Shown: positions 34,159 through 42,408 of the stretch, one piece after another | How positions within the stretch are numbered: position 1 is the first letter of the stretch | How the letters are laid out: every line of letters starts with the position of its first letter | Assembly (NCBI RefSeq): GCF_014698065.1 | Contig: NZ_JACJSI010000049.1 | Location: forward strand, 1-50,496 | Direction of reading: 5' to 3' | Source of the DNA: Nostoc flagelliforme FACHB-838 | GTDB taxonomy: Bacteria; Cyanobacteriota; Cyanobacteriia; Cyanobacteriales; Nostocaceae | Length of the DNA stretch: 50,496 nucleotides | Translations under genes and position numbers: made by a program | Notes under the pieces: model-generated | Told to the model about the DNA's origin: nothing | Seen by the model: only the letters and a program-made list of their open reading frames with translations | The model's database searches: none

Positions 34159-34344
34159 CTATCTTCTATCATGAACCCTACCATCGGGCGCGATCGCTCC
34201 TTGAAAATCAATGTTAGTGAGAGTAACTCCGGTTATTTTTGCTCCTTGTGTATCGCAGATGTTACAGATGACGGAGAATGTGATTGCCCCCTTCCTTAAT
34301 GCGGCAGTGAATCGCCCAAACCATCCAACCTCTGCTACATTCAA
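34159..34344 (-). pseudogene. C-terminal remnant of a pentapeptide-repeat protein
   Basis: The minus-strand frame ends GAKITGVTLTNIDFQGAIAP and DGRVHDRR. The A(N/D)LxG-like pentads and the closing AIAPDGRVH resemble the ends of cyanobacterial pentapeptide-repeat proteins. The front (MNVAEVGWFGRF) does not, so only about 25 relevant residues survive. Confidence 0.4.
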
Positions 34345-34486
34345 AAATTCAATTTATCCCAAACCATTATTAATACGTTATTTTCCCATTTCTCTAACTT
34401 TAAAAAAACGTGTGAACCCCCAGTTATTAATTACCCCAGGTACAATTAAGATAAAATATACGCCTTTGGTTAGAGTCAACTAGCAA

Positions 34487-34717
34487 ATGCCTGAACTCAA
34501 GTATCTAATTGCAATGGACGCTTGCACAATTACTGGAGGAATGTTTAGTGTTGATTCTCCTTTGGCTGTGTGTGGTGTGAACAAGTTAATGAAAGTGGAT
34601 ATTTATATTCCCGTCTGTCATTCCAGACCGAAAGCCGTTATTCATTGATGCAATTATCAAATTTGGGAAAAATCATCGCACTCTGGAAGCATACAGGAAC
34701 GGCAACGAACCCAATAA
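34487..34717 (+). pseudogene. ndhK: NdhK (NDH-1 subunit K) C-terminal remnant
   Basis: The frame begins MPELKYLIAMDACTITGGMF and continues SVDSPLAVCGVNKLMKVDIY, IPVCHSRPKAVIH, then a TGA. In the next frame DAIIKFGKN follows, so a frameshift is also present. This is clearly the C-terminal third of NdhK (GACTITGGMFSVDSPTAVRG and PGCPPRPEAIIDAI in intact homologs), including two of its cluster-binding Cys. The N-terminal two thirds with the CC motif are missing, and Gly-to-Asp and Pro losses indicate decay. It lies just before the P450 gene. Confidence 0.82.
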
Positions 34718-34735
34718 ACTCACGGATAATAACTA

Positions 34736-36148
34736 ATGATTAGCTTAAAAGAAAATCTATCTGACCAAAATGTTAATAAACTACCAGATGGCAACCGCAG
34801 AAATAACTGGTGGCAAACCATAAAGGTTATTTTACAACCAATCGATATGCTGGAGGAAACACAACAACGCTATGGTGATATATTCACCTGTAGGTTTGCT
34901 AGCTTTCCTACACAAATACTTATTAGTAATCCTGAAGCAATTCAAGCACTTTTCACAGCGGATTCCCAGTTGTTTGACTCCGGTTCAGGAAATCAAATAA
35001 TTCAGCCCTTAGTAGGGGCTAATTCGGTTATTTTGCTAGATGGCGATCGCCATTTGCAACAGCGTAAACTATTAATGCCTACGTTTCATGGCGAAAGGAT
35101 GCGAGCTTATGGTGAGTTAATCCGGGAAATTACACTTCAGGTCACTAGCCAGTGGAGTACTGACAAACCGTTTATCGCCCGTGCGAGTATGCAGGATATT
35201 TCTCTACAGGTAATTTTACGGGCTGTTTTCGGATTAAAGTCAGGAGAACGTTACCAACAAATCAAGCAAGTCTTAACTGAGATGTTGGATACCTTTAATA
35301 CACCTTTAAGTGTAATTTTTTTGTTTTTCAAGTCGTTGCAAAGAGATTTAGGTACGTGGAGTCCTTGGGGCAAGTTTATCAGACGCAGACAGCAGCTTGA
35401 TGAACTGATTTATCAAGAAATCCGTGAACGTCGTCATCAAACTGAATATGGTGAAGATATTCTCAGCTTGTTAATGTCTGCGCGTGATGAACAAGGTCAA
35501 CCCATGAGCGATGTCGAGTTACGCGACGAGCTTATGACTATGCTATTTGCTGGGCATGAAACCACAGCTATTTCTTTAGCTTGGGCATTATATTGGATTC
35601 ACTACGTTCCAGAAGTCCGCGAAAAACTACTACTGGAATTAAATTCTCTTGATATAGCTCATGCAGATCCAGCAACAATTACGCAATTACCTTATTTAAA
35701 TGCTGTCTGTTCAGAAACATTGCGAATTACTCCAGTGGCTTTCTTCTCTTTTCCCCGCATTCTCAAAGCTCCCATGAAATTTAGGGGTTACGATTTACCA
35801 AAAGGAATGATGATATCACCTTGCATTTATTTAACTCATCATCGTCCAGATATTTACCCGGAACCCCAGCGTTTTCAGCCAGAACGTTTTCTGAAACGTC
35901 AGTTTTCTCCTTATGAATTTTTACCCTTTGGTGGCGGTAATCGTCGCTGTTTAGGTATGGCGTTCGCACTGTTTGAAATGAAGCTCGTGCTGGCAACTAT
36001 CCTCTCACAATATTCGTTAGAATTACTCGATAAAGTGCCACTTAAACCAGTGCGGCGGGGTATAGTATTTGCCCCACCTGGAGGTGTACGTTTGCAGGTA
36101 AAGCAGGATATAGCAACAAACAGAGTGGAAAGACCTACCGCTAAATAA
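34736..36148 (+). CDS. Cytochrome P450 (CYP110-like)
   Basis: 470 residues. The I-helix motif is MLFAGHETTAISLAW, the ExxR helix is CSETLRI, and the haem loop FLPFGGGNRRCLGMAFA contains the iron-ligating Cys405. The N-terminal WWQTIKVILQPIDMLEETQQ and overall length fit the CYP110 family, which is common in Nostocales and oxidises alkanes, fatty acids or terpenes. No membrane anchor is evident. No ferredoxin, terpene synthase or other pathway gene is adjacent, so the substrate is unknown. A perfect hairpin follows 19 bases after the stop. Confidence 0.92.
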   Translation: MISLKENLSDQNVNKLPDGNRRNNWWQTIKVILQPIDMLEETQQRYGDIFTCRFASFPTQILISNPEAIQALFTADSQLFDSGSGNQIIQPLVGANSVILLDGDRHLQQRKLLMPTFHGERMRAYGELIREITLQVTSQWSTDKPFIARASMQDISLQVILRAVFGLKSGERYQQIKQVLTEMLDTFNTPLSVIFLFFKSLQRDLGTWSPWGKFIRRRQQLDELIYQEIRERRHQTEYGEDILSLLMSARDEQGQPMSDVELRDELMTMLFAGHETTAISLAWALYWIHYVPEVREKLLLELNSLDIAHADPATITQLPYLNAVCSETLRITPVAFFSFPRILKAPMKFRGYDLPKGMMISPCIYLTHHRPDIYPEPQRFQPERFLKRQFSPYEFLPFGGGNRRCLGMAFALFEMKLVLATILSQYSLELLDKVPLKPVRRGIVFAPPGGVRLQVKQDIATNRVERPTAK

Positions 36149-36167
36149 TCGGACAATAATATTTACA

Positions 36168-36196
36168 GTCATTGCGAACATTCCGTTCGCAATGAC
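36168..36196 (+). terminator. 12-bp perfect hairpin after the P450 gene
   Basis: GTCATTGCGAAC (36168-36179) and GTTCGCAATGAC (36185-36196) pair perfectly around a 5-base loop. Only a weak T-rich tail (ATTGTTTAATT) follows. It is probably a transcription terminator. The rest of the 36.15-36.43 kb spacer shows no gene. Confidence 0.6.
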
Positions 36197-36457
36197 ATTG
36201 TTTAATTAATTCTGTCTGACTACTTATACGGGCGTAGTGCAAACTTAGCGACACAGGGGCTAGTACCGCAAGGCGGAAGTCAAAAGTCAAAATGAATACA
36301 GTGTAAGCGTTTCGTTGATTTAGAATGGGTGTCTACTGCCACCCAAACGTAGTCGAGGCAGATTGCCCAGATTTTTGACTAAATTGCTACTCAAATGCTA
36401 CTCAAAAACAGTCATAACTAAAGCAGGATGTCTGTTGTAACTGGAGTTAAAAAGCTT

Positions 36458-36724
36458 ATGCCGTGGTTTGTAAAGATTGAAGAAGGAAAAGTCGATAAAT
36501 CTACCTTTGACCAATATGTACCTGCCCACAAAGCCTACATTCAGAACTTGATTGCTAAAGGACACAAAGCACGAACAGGCTATTGGGCGCAGCAAAGAGG
36601 CGGGATGTTGCTATTTGAGGCAACCTCAAAGGAAGAAGCAGAAGCGATTGTGGCTGATGACCCCTTGGTGCAAAACGGCTGCGTCAACTATCAGCTTTAT
36701 GAATGGCGAATTGTTATGGAATAA
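36458..36724 (+). CDS. YciI-family small protein
   Basis: 88 residues from ATG 36458, preceded by GGAG at a normal distance. An in-frame ATG at 36428 adds ten residues but has poor ribosome-site spacing. WFVKIEEGKVDKSTFDQYVP, HKAYIQNLIAKGHKARTGYW and EAIVADDPLVQNGCVNYQLY follow the YCII-related ferredoxin-like fold with its conserved His and the DDPLVxxG loop. Members are small dimeric enzymes or binding proteins, mostly of unknown function. It sits directly upstream of the SRP RNA gene. Confidence 0.82.
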   Translation: MPWFVKIEEGKVDKSTFDQYVPAHKAYIQNLIAKGHKARTGYWAQQRGGMLLFEATSKEEAEAIVADDPLVQNGCVNYQLYEWRIVME

Positions 36725-36761
36725 TACACACTTACTGAATTTTAATGTTATGCTTTTAGAA

Positions 36762-36855
36762 GACCTGGATCTATGCGATCGCAACACCCAAATCTTGTCA
36801 GAACCGGAAGGTAGCAGCAACACGGGAGGCTTGTGGTAGGCGTAGTCTCCGGGTC
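36762..36855 (+). ncRNA. ffs: Signal recognition particle RNA (4.5S-type)
   Basis: The apical domain is recognisable: GTCAGAACCGGAAGGTAGCA, followed by GCAACACGGGAGGCTTGTGG and TAGGCG. The GGAAGGxAGCA tetraloop side and the GGTAGGCGTAGTCTCCGG return strand are typical of cyanobacterial ffs. The outer stem forms between GACCTGGA (36762) and TCCGGGTC (ending 36855) with G-U pairs. About 94 bases, the usual size of the short bacterial form. It binds Ffh for cotranslational targeting. Ends are set from the stem and may be off by a few bases. Confidence 0.88.
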
Positions 36856-36883
36856 GCCCTATTTGTAGGAGCGATCAGGGACA

Positions 36884-37270
36884 ATGGCTGGTTTTGGAGA
36901 TATTGTTCAAAAAGCTTTTTACCTCGGTGTTGGATTAGCTTCTTACGCAGGTGAGAAAGCAGGGGGAAAATTAGCCGAAGTGCGATCGCAAGTCCAAAAA
37001 CTGGCAGATGAAATGGTCGCAAAGGGCGAAATGAACACAGAAGAAGCCCGCCGCTTCGTTGAAGAAATGATGAAGCAAGCCCAGCAGTCCCAACCATCTG
37101 GTGAAGCCTCTGAAAAAACGCCCCCTTCTGAACCTCGCCGCATTGAAATTTTAGAGGAAGATGAAGAACCAACGGTGAAAGAGACATCAAATGATGAGAA
37201 TGTAGATAAATTACGCCAAGAAGTGCTGAACCTGCAAGACGAGTTAAAACGGTTGCAACGCGATCAATAA
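36884..37270 (+). CDS. Phasin-like small coiled-coil protein
   Basis: 128 residues. The helical N-terminal region (FGDIVQKAFYLGVGLASYAG, then LADEMVAKGEMNTEEARRFV, EEMMKQAQ) matches phasin-like or PHA-granule-associated proteins annotated in cyanobacteria. An acidic, Pro-rich linker follows, and the final VDKLRQEVLNLQDELKRLQR is a leucine-zipper coiled coil. A role on polyhydroxyalkanoate granules is possible, but no PHA genes are in the window. GGAGCGATCAGGG lies upstream of ATG 36884. It follows ffs by 28 bases. Confidence 0.68.
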   Translation: MAGFGDIVQKAFYLGVGLASYAGEKAGGKLAEVRSQVQKLADEMVAKGEMNTEEARRFVEEMMKQAQQSQPSGEASEKTPPSEPRRIEILEEDEEPTVKETSNDENVDKLRQEVLNLQDELKRLQRDQ

Positions 37271-37426
37271 AAAGTATTCTTTGATCGAAATATTATTAAT
37301 AAGTGGCATTTTGACATGACACTTAGGGTAGAAACTTGATAAGATACATTGTCTAGTGTGTAATTTAGTGCTTCAAGCCAGATAACATAAAGCGTCCTGT
37401 TTATAGCCTGCAAAGGTGTCAAGTTT

Positions 37427-37825
37427 ATGGAACAGTGGCAAAAAGATTTAGCAGAAATTGTCGAAACAGTGGCTGATGAAGTAGAGCGTTTCTTCCTGGG
37501 AATGAGTGAAGTGGTAGATGCCTTTTTTGAGCTAACGGAAGAAATCACCGAGGAAGTACACAATAACATTGTTACTGAAGTAGATCAGTATTTACAGGAT
37601 TTTGCTGAACCAATGTTAGAAGTTTATTGGGAACTGGAAGACATTGTGGCAGATGTAGATTCGGGTTTTCCTTATTCAGTTGAACCTACAGCCGAAAAAA
37701 ATCCTGCCTGTATCGGTTGTACTCACTACCACGGTCAAGTTTATAGCGGTAATTTGTTAGTTTGTGCCATGCATCCCCACGGTTGTGAGGATGACAATTG
37801 TCCAGACTGGGAGAAGGAAGAGTAG
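37427..37825 (+). CDS. Conserved cyanobacterial protein with C-terminal Cys/His cluster
   Basis: 132 residues. Residues 1-80 form an acidic helical region (DLAEIVETVADEVERFFLGM and EVVDAFFELTEEITEEVHNN). Residues about 92-128 hold CIGCTHYHG, CAMHPHGC and DNCPDWE: five Cys and several His in a spacing suited to binding Zn or an Fe-S cluster. The family is known to me only as a hypothetical protein found across cyanobacteria. Its neighbours (ffs, phasin-like, queF) are housekeeping-like. No operon partner within 100 bases. Confidence 0.75.
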   Translation: MEQWQKDLAEIVETVADEVERFFLGMSEVVDAFFELTEEITEEVHNNIVTEVDQYLQDFAEPMLEVYWELEDIVADVDSGFPYSVEPTAEKNPACIGCTHYHGQVYSGNLLVCAMHPHGCEDDNCPDWEKEE

Positions 37826-37845
37826 AGATGCGATTAATCGCGTCT
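37826..37845. repeat. Near-palindrome of the Nostoc AGAYGCGATTAATCGCGTCT type
   Basis: A 20-base sequence symmetrical around GATTAATC, with one mismatched pair, lies immediately after the TAG of the preceding gene. It is a common dispersed motif in Nostocales and may serve as a terminator hairpin. Confidence 0.45.
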
Positions 37846-37933
37846 GTACAAAAGTTGGGAGTTAACAAGCTACAAAATTACTAAAAGGACATAAAGACAA
37901 GTAAAATAACCAATGAGAACTGGCAAATAAGAA

Positions 37934-38347
37934 ATGACAACTGATAAATTACCTGAAAGTGTATCTCAGGCAAGCCAAGAAATGAAGTATGGCGAACGCG
38001 ACATTGCGGAAGGCAAACTAATTACCTTTCCGAATCCGCGTGTGGGGAGGCGATATGACATTAATATTACGTTACCGGAATTTACTTGTAAATGTCCGTT
38101 TTCCGGTTATCCTGACTTTGCGACAATTTACGTTACATATATTCCTGATGAGCGGGTAGTGGAATTGAAGGCGCTTAAGCTTTACATTAACAGTTACCGC
38201 GATCGCTATATTTCCCACGAAGAATCTGCCAATCAAATTTTGGATGATTTTGTGGCTGCTTGTGATCCGTTGGAAGTTACGGTGAAAGCAGATTTTACGC
38301 CTCGCGGTAATGTACATACAGTGGTTGAAGTGCGTCACCAAAAGTAA
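37934..38347 (+). CDS. queF: NADPH-dependent 7-cyano-7-deazaguanine (preQ0) reductase QueF
   Basis: 137 residues, the short (unimodular) form. The catalytic Cys54 lies in TCKCPFSGYPDFATIYVTYI together with Asp61, and ELKALKLYINSYRDRYISHE contains the QueF motif that binds NADPH. It reduces preQ0 to preQ1, the precursor of queuosine in tRNA. Cytoplasmic tunnelling-fold protein of normal length. Other queuosine genes are not nearby. Confidence 0.94.
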   Translation: MTTDKLPESVSQASQEMKYGERDIAEGKLITFPNPRVGRRYDINITLPEFTCKCPFSGYPDFATIYVTYIPDERVVELKALKLYINSYRDRYISHEESANQILDDFVAACDPLEVTVKADFTPRGNVHTVVEVRHQK

Positions 38348-38384
38348 TATCATCACTGATGAGCGCAGATGGCATTAATTAGCT

Positions 38385-39464
38385 TTAATCAGCAATTTTA
38401 TTGATGGCAGATTGCACTTGAACCACAACTTTTTTAGACAAAGGAATATAACCGAGTTCCAAGCTTGATTTTTGTCCATCAATTACAGCCCAATCAACAA
38501 AGTTTTTCAGCACTTGGCCTTTGACTGGGTTTGGATATTGGTGATAAGTTAAAAGCCAGCTATAAGTGACGATGGGATAAGACTGGGCATCAGTAGGATC
38601 GGTGATAAAAGCAATCAAGTTATCGGTGGGTAATTTGACTGCTTCTAAAGTTCGTGCAACAGATTTTGGTGTTGCCGTAATATAATTACCAGATTTATTT
38701 TCTAAAGCAGCCACAGAAAGTTTATTTTGTTTGGCATAAACGTATTCTACATAACCAATAGCACCTGGTATCTGTTGAATCAAAGCGGTAACACCTTCGT
38801 TACCCTTTCCCCCAATTCCTACTTGCCATGCTACAGCTTTACCAGTACCAACCTTGCTTTTCCATTCTGGACTTATAGCGCTTAGGTGTTGGGTTAACAC
38901 GCTTGTAGTTCCACTACCATCAGTTCGGTGTACAACCTGAATCGGTAAATCAGGCAAAATAACCCCTGGATTAGCTGCGGCGATTTTAGGATGATTCCAA
39001 TTCGTAATTTTTCCGAGAAAGATATCGACGTAAACTTGACGTGGTAGCCTTAGATCCGTTTGCACATTGACTTGAGGCGACTGCTGTGCAGATGGTTTGA
39101 GGTTATAAGCCAGCACAATAGAACCCGCAGTTAGGGGCAAAGCGATTACTCCCCGTTTTATCTTGGCTGCTTGTTCATTTGTAATTCCCACATCACTAGC
39201 TGCAAAGTCCACAGTACCTTCGATGAGCTGCTGAACTCCAGCACTGCTACCTATAGCTTGATAGTTAATTTCTACATTGGGATTTTGCTGGTTGTAATCT
39301 GAAAGCCAGCGTTCATACAAAGGTGCGGGAAAACTTGCCCCGGCACCCACAAGAGAAACACGGTTGATGTTTCGATTATTCGCAGTGCAAGAAGCGATAT
39401 TTAACAAAACAGCGATTAGGGGTAGAAAAAAAACCCGTCCCTTAAATTGAAGTTGAGCAGACAT
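38385..39464 (-). CDS. pstS: Phosphate ABC transporter substrate-binding protein PstS
   Basis: 359 residues from the ATG at 39464; an upstream ATG at 39482 adds six residues. A signal peptide with lipobox-like NIASC makes it a lipoprotein. VSLVGAGASFPAPLYERWLS, YQAIGSSAGVQQLIEGTVDF and HRTDGSGTTSVLTQHLSAIS are the phosphate-binding loops of PstS. The protein delivers phosphate to PstCAB, which are not adjacent, so this is an orphan copy as often found in cyanobacteria. No clear Pho box was found in its 180-base upstream region. Together with PhoD and PhoX it extends phosphate acquisition in the window. Confidence 0.92.
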   Translation of the reverse strand: MSAQLQFKGRVFFLPLIAVLLNIASCTANNRNINRVSLVGAGASFPAPLYERWLSDYNQQNPNVEINYQAIGSSAGVQQLIEGTVDFAASDVGITNEQAAKIKRGVIALPLTAGSIVLAYNLKPSAQQSPQVNVQTDLRLPRQVYVDIFLGKITNWNHPKIAAANPGVILPDLPIQVVHRTDGSGTTSVLTQHLSAISPEWKSKVGTGKAVAWQVGIGGKGNEGVTALIQQIPGAIGYVEYVYAKQNKLSVAALENKSGNYITATPKSVARTLEAVKLPTDNLIAFITDPTDAQSYPIVTYSWLLTYHQYPNPVKGQVLKNFVDWAVIDGQKSSLELGYIPLSKKVVVQVQSAINKIAD

Positions 39465-39595
39465 AGAAATCTTTTGTTCCAATGTTTAATTAATACCTCT
39501 GGTAATTTCCCAATTTTTAGCCGTGGAAATGACGTAATTAATTTCCATACCCATAGGCGTTTAGCCTTCTGGCAGGGATTAGGTAGACAGAGGTT

Positions 39596-39660
39596 AACGC
39601 AAAGGTACGCAAAGTGATTCTCTGCGTACCTCTGCGATTTCCTTTGCGCCCCTTTGCGTT
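39596..39660. repeat. Imperfect palindromic repeat around the ccs1 stop
   Basis: AACGCAAAGG pairs with CCTTTGCGTT at the end, and inside it GGTACGCA pairs with TGCGTACC. The element ends at the last base of the ccs1 stop codon region. It is a dispersed Nostoc-type repeat and a possible terminator for ccs1. Confidence 0.5.
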
Positions 39661-41057
39661 TAAACTTCAATCACCGCCTCTTTCTCCTCACCTTTTGGCT
39701 GTAAACTCAGCCGATCTAAAATCTCTAAAACCTCTTGTTCAAAAGCAACTTGGGCGCGATTAGTTTTGCCACCCACATACAAGCGATCGCCTTTTTGCAA
39801 TGCCCATATTTGCGAGTGGGAAAAGTAACTCATCACCACGCCCAACATTAGCAACCCAAACCCTGAGTAAACAATTGGTATACCTGGATCGGCTTTAATT
39901 TGTAAGCCAGTGCTACCAATCACATCCAGAATTTTTAGCTTCACACCATTGACTTCAGTGAACATCCCAGCGCGGACAGTATCAACAAGTTTGCCAGTGG
40001 CATCATAAATTAATACCATCCCTTGCAAATCTTTAGCTAACAGAGAAACACCCTCACTCAAATCAGGTTTCGTAGGAACCCACGTTCCCCAAATGCGCCC
40101 GTTACCGTTGGTATTCAATTGCGCCATCGGTAGCTGAAAAATGGGGCTGTTATTAAATTGGACGCGAACACCTGCAATTCCCCAATCAGTTTGATAGAAA
40201 GTTATGCCATGATAGCGCAGAGGCTCGTTGACAAAAATCTTTTTGTGGTCAACTTCCTGTCCTTGATTATTCAAGACAGACATATCAGAATAAAATTGAT
40301 CGATGCCGCCAGATGGTGTGTAGTCAATCCAAAAACGATTGACGCGCACAGACCAATCTTTCGGGATTTGGGCAGCTAATGGCCCAGCATCGACAATATT
40401 TGTCACTTTAAATGTATCGCCACTGGCAACCATTTCCTGAGCTAGAAACCCAGTCATCGCTCCCCAAATTCCCCCTAACAGAATAGCGACGATGCCAATA
40501 TGAACGATAATTGGGCCGATGCGTCCGACTATTCCTTTGCGGGCATAAAGGAGATTTTCTTTTTCTTGATCTTGAAAAATTTTATAGCGGTGTTTTTGTA
40601 ATATCTGGTTCAAAGAATCTAGGGAACCAGTATTTAGTTCTGCACTTAAAGCTAATTTTTGAAATTGCCGTGGTTCTTCGTAATATTTCCAGCGCTGGGC
40701 GGCTTTTAAGGCTGGTAACTGTCGCGTAAATGAACAAGCAGTTAAGCTAGTACCAAATAAGATGAGTAATGCCAGAAACCACCAGGTACGATATACATGG
40801 TCTAACCCAACTACTTGAATTACCTTCCAAGTTAGGAAACCAAATAAAGCTGGATGTTCTGGGTAGTTAGCTTGGTAAAATGCGGGTGACTGACCTTGTT
40901 CAATTACAGTACCGGTGGAGCTAAAAATTGCAATTAATAGCAGTAGTGCGATCGCTAGTCGTAAGTTAGTCAGTATGGGCAAAAGCTCTTGACGTAAGAA
41001 CTTGCCAGGTATCGCCCACCATTTTAATTCTTTTGATGCTGAATCTTCTAAAGTCAT
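39660..41057 (-). CDS. ccs1: Cytochrome c biogenesis protein Ccs1 (ResB family)
   Basis: 465 residues. Three N-terminal membrane helices (LRLAIALLLLIAIFSSTGTV; TWWFLALLILFGTSLTACSF; GPIIVHIGIVAILLGGIWGA) are followed by a large lumenal domain (YHGITFYQTDWGIAGVRVQF) and a last helix near 405-425 (VYSGFGLLMLGVVMSYFSHS). This is the ResB/Ccs1 layout of system II cytochrome c assembly, which passes haem and keeps apocytochrome thiols available. Its partner CcdA is encoded 38 bases upstream on the same strand. The length matches cyanobacterial homologs. Confidence 0.93.
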   Translation of the reverse strand: MTLEDSASKELKWWAIPGKFLRQELLPILTNLRLAIALLLLIAIFSSTGTVIEQGQSPAFYQANYPEHPALFGFLTWKVIQVVGLDHVYRTWWFLALLILFGTSLTACSFTRQLPALKAAQRWKYYEEPRQFQKLALSAELNTGSLDSLNQILQKHRYKIFQDQEKENLLYARKGIVGRIGPIIVHIGIVAILLGGIWGAMTGFLAQEMVASGDTFKVTNIVDAGPLAAQIPKDWSVRVNRFWIDYTPSGGIDQFYSDMSVLNNQGQEVDHKKIFVNEPLRYHGITFYQTDWGIAGVRVQFNNSPIFQLPMAQLNTNGNGRIWGTWVPTKPDLSEGVSLLAKDLQGMVLIYDATGKLVDTVRAGMFTEVNGVKLKILDVIGSTGLQIKADPGIPIVYSGFGLLMLGVVMSYFSHSQIWALQKGDRLYVGGKTNRAQVAFEQEVLEILDRLSLQPKGEEKEAVIEV

Positions 41058-41095
41058 TAGGTGTAAAATCTAACAGAGGTAAATATTGATTGATC

Positions 41096-41836
41096 TTAAA
41101 AACTGCCAAGGGGAATCCGAGAAATTAAGGAAAATACACCGAATCCTACCAATAGCGCCCCACTAACTGGGTTAATCCAACCAGACCAGCGGCGCAATTC
41201 TAGTAATTTTTTAATTGAAGCTGTAAAAGTACCCGCCAAAATCAATGGTGCTACATAACCAGCTGTATAAGAAAGTAGCAAAACAGCGCCTAAAATTAAG
41301 TCTTGTGTATTGGCAATCCAACCTAGTAAGCTGGCTAAAACAGGCGTGCTACAAGGAGATGCCACTAAACCGAAAGTTAGTCCCAGCAAATAAGAACGCA
41401 ATCCTGCTGGTAAATCTGGCGAAATCCAATTTGTTTCACCCAAGGATGGAAATTGTAGAGGTAGTGCTTCTAATAAGTTCAACCCCATGAGAATGGCGAT
41501 AATGCTGACGATAATCGGCAAACCAATTCCCACTTGACCATAGACTTTTCCAACTAAACCTGCTAAAATTCCTAATCCTGCTAATGTAGTTGCTAAACCT
41601 AAAGCAAACCAAGTTGATTGGGCAGCAGCTTGGAGGCGGCTTTTGGCTTCATAACCACCGATGTAACCAATGGTAATTGGCAGCATGGAAAGCATACAGG
41701 GTGTGAGACTAGTGAGCAAGCCAGCTGCAAAGATGATGCCAATACTCACCACGCTAAGGTGTGTCAGTTGGTTAGAAACAAGGCTATTGGCAAATTGTTC
41801 TAGTTGGTAAATTTGGGTTTGCAGGTTATCAAACAT
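41096..41836 (-). CDS. ccdA: Thiol-disulfide electron carrier CcdA
   Basis: 246 residues, six membrane helices. The two redox Cys of the family are seen in SLTPCMLSMLPITIGYIGGY (Cys47) and VASPCSTPVLASLLGW. The protein carries reducing power from cytoplasmic thioredoxin to the lumen so that apocytochromes c can receive haem. Cotranscription with ccs1 (38-base gap) makes a system II assembly pair needed for cytochromes f and c6 and related proteins. Confidence 0.93.
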   Translation of the reverse strand: MFDNLQTQIYQLEQFANSLVSNQLTHLSVVSIGIIFAAGLLTSLTPCMLSMLPITIGYIGGYEAKSRLQAAAQSTWFALGLATTLAGLGILAGLVGKVYGQVGIGLPIIVSIIAILMGLNLLEALPLQFPSLGETNWISPDLPAGLRSYLLGLTFGLVASPCSTPVLASLLGWIANTQDLILGAVLLLSYTAGYVAPLILAGTFTASIKKLLELRRWSGWINPVSGALLVGFGVFSLISRIPLGSF

Positions 41837-42017
41837 GGGAAGTCTCTGAGCGGGAAATGCTTACTCTGGTTGAATTTTAGCTTATTTTTTGTTTTTGAGT
41901 CAGGAGAACTAATTATCTGAGCCTGATATTATCTAAATTTCATCTGCCCAAGGAAATGTATCTAAAATACAATTAAGCTCGGATTATATCTGAAGAAGCA
42001 CGGCTGGAGTATTTGGC

Positions 42018-42380
42018 ATGATGATTGCATTACCCGGATTTCAAACTGTCACTTTGTTAAAAGCAGGGGTAAAAGCAGTCATATACTGTGGAATCAAGGT
42101 TAAAGATGAGTGTCCGGTAATTATCAAAGCGCTACGGAAAGAACAGTGTACACCCAATAATATTGAACAACTCAAACATGAGTATGCGATCGCTCAAAGG
42201 TTAAATACCGCAGCAGCCCTCATTGTCTATGCCTTAGAGATGCATCAAGGAATCCCTTATTTAATTATGGAGGATTTTCAGGCGCGATCGCTCGACCAGT
42301 TCTTAGACCAATTTCAACAGCCTATTCCGTTTCTGAAGATTGCCATTGAAATCACCAGCAGACTCACTCAAGTTTGGTAA
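42018..42380 (+). pseudogene. N-lobe of a serine/threonine kinase, cut by internal deletion
   Basis: 120 codons from ATG 42018. TVLLKAGVKAVIYCGIKVKD, PVIIKALRKEQCTPNNIEQL (catalytic Lys) and PYLIMEDFQARSLDQFLDQF are the N-lobe of the Ser/Thr kinase of cyanobacterial trifunctional kinase/ATPase/histidine kinases. The frame should continue to the HKD catalytic loop; instead it stops at TAA 42378-42380 after SRLTQVW. In the next frame the DNA becomes the late ATPase-associated region of the same family. The C-lobe and the AAA-type ATPase core are missing, so the kinase is dead. Confidence 0.8.
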
Positions 42381-42408
42381 TACGGAAGATTCATGTTTTG
42401 CTTACAGT

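Noticed and set aside
34211..34483. 90-codon frame before the ndhK remnant
   Set aside because: Antisense to the pentapeptide remnant, and its later part is low-complexity; no family pattern.
36552..36839. 95-codon open frame over the end of the YciI gene
   Set aside because: It covers the SRP RNA gene and is out of frame with YciI; the RNA explains the conservation.
37300..37420. TTGACA and TAAGAT as a promoter for the Cys/His-rich protein
   Set aside because: Spacing is about 23 bases, too long for a sigma70-type promoter.
39483..39595. Pho box upstream of pstS
   Set aside because: TTAATTAA motifs occur but not in an 11-base array with the expected units.
42340..42408. TTG 42340 as start of the histidine kinase
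   Set aside because: Its first codons lie in DNA of the kinase N-lobe in the wrong frame; ATG 42409 is the first start within native sequence.
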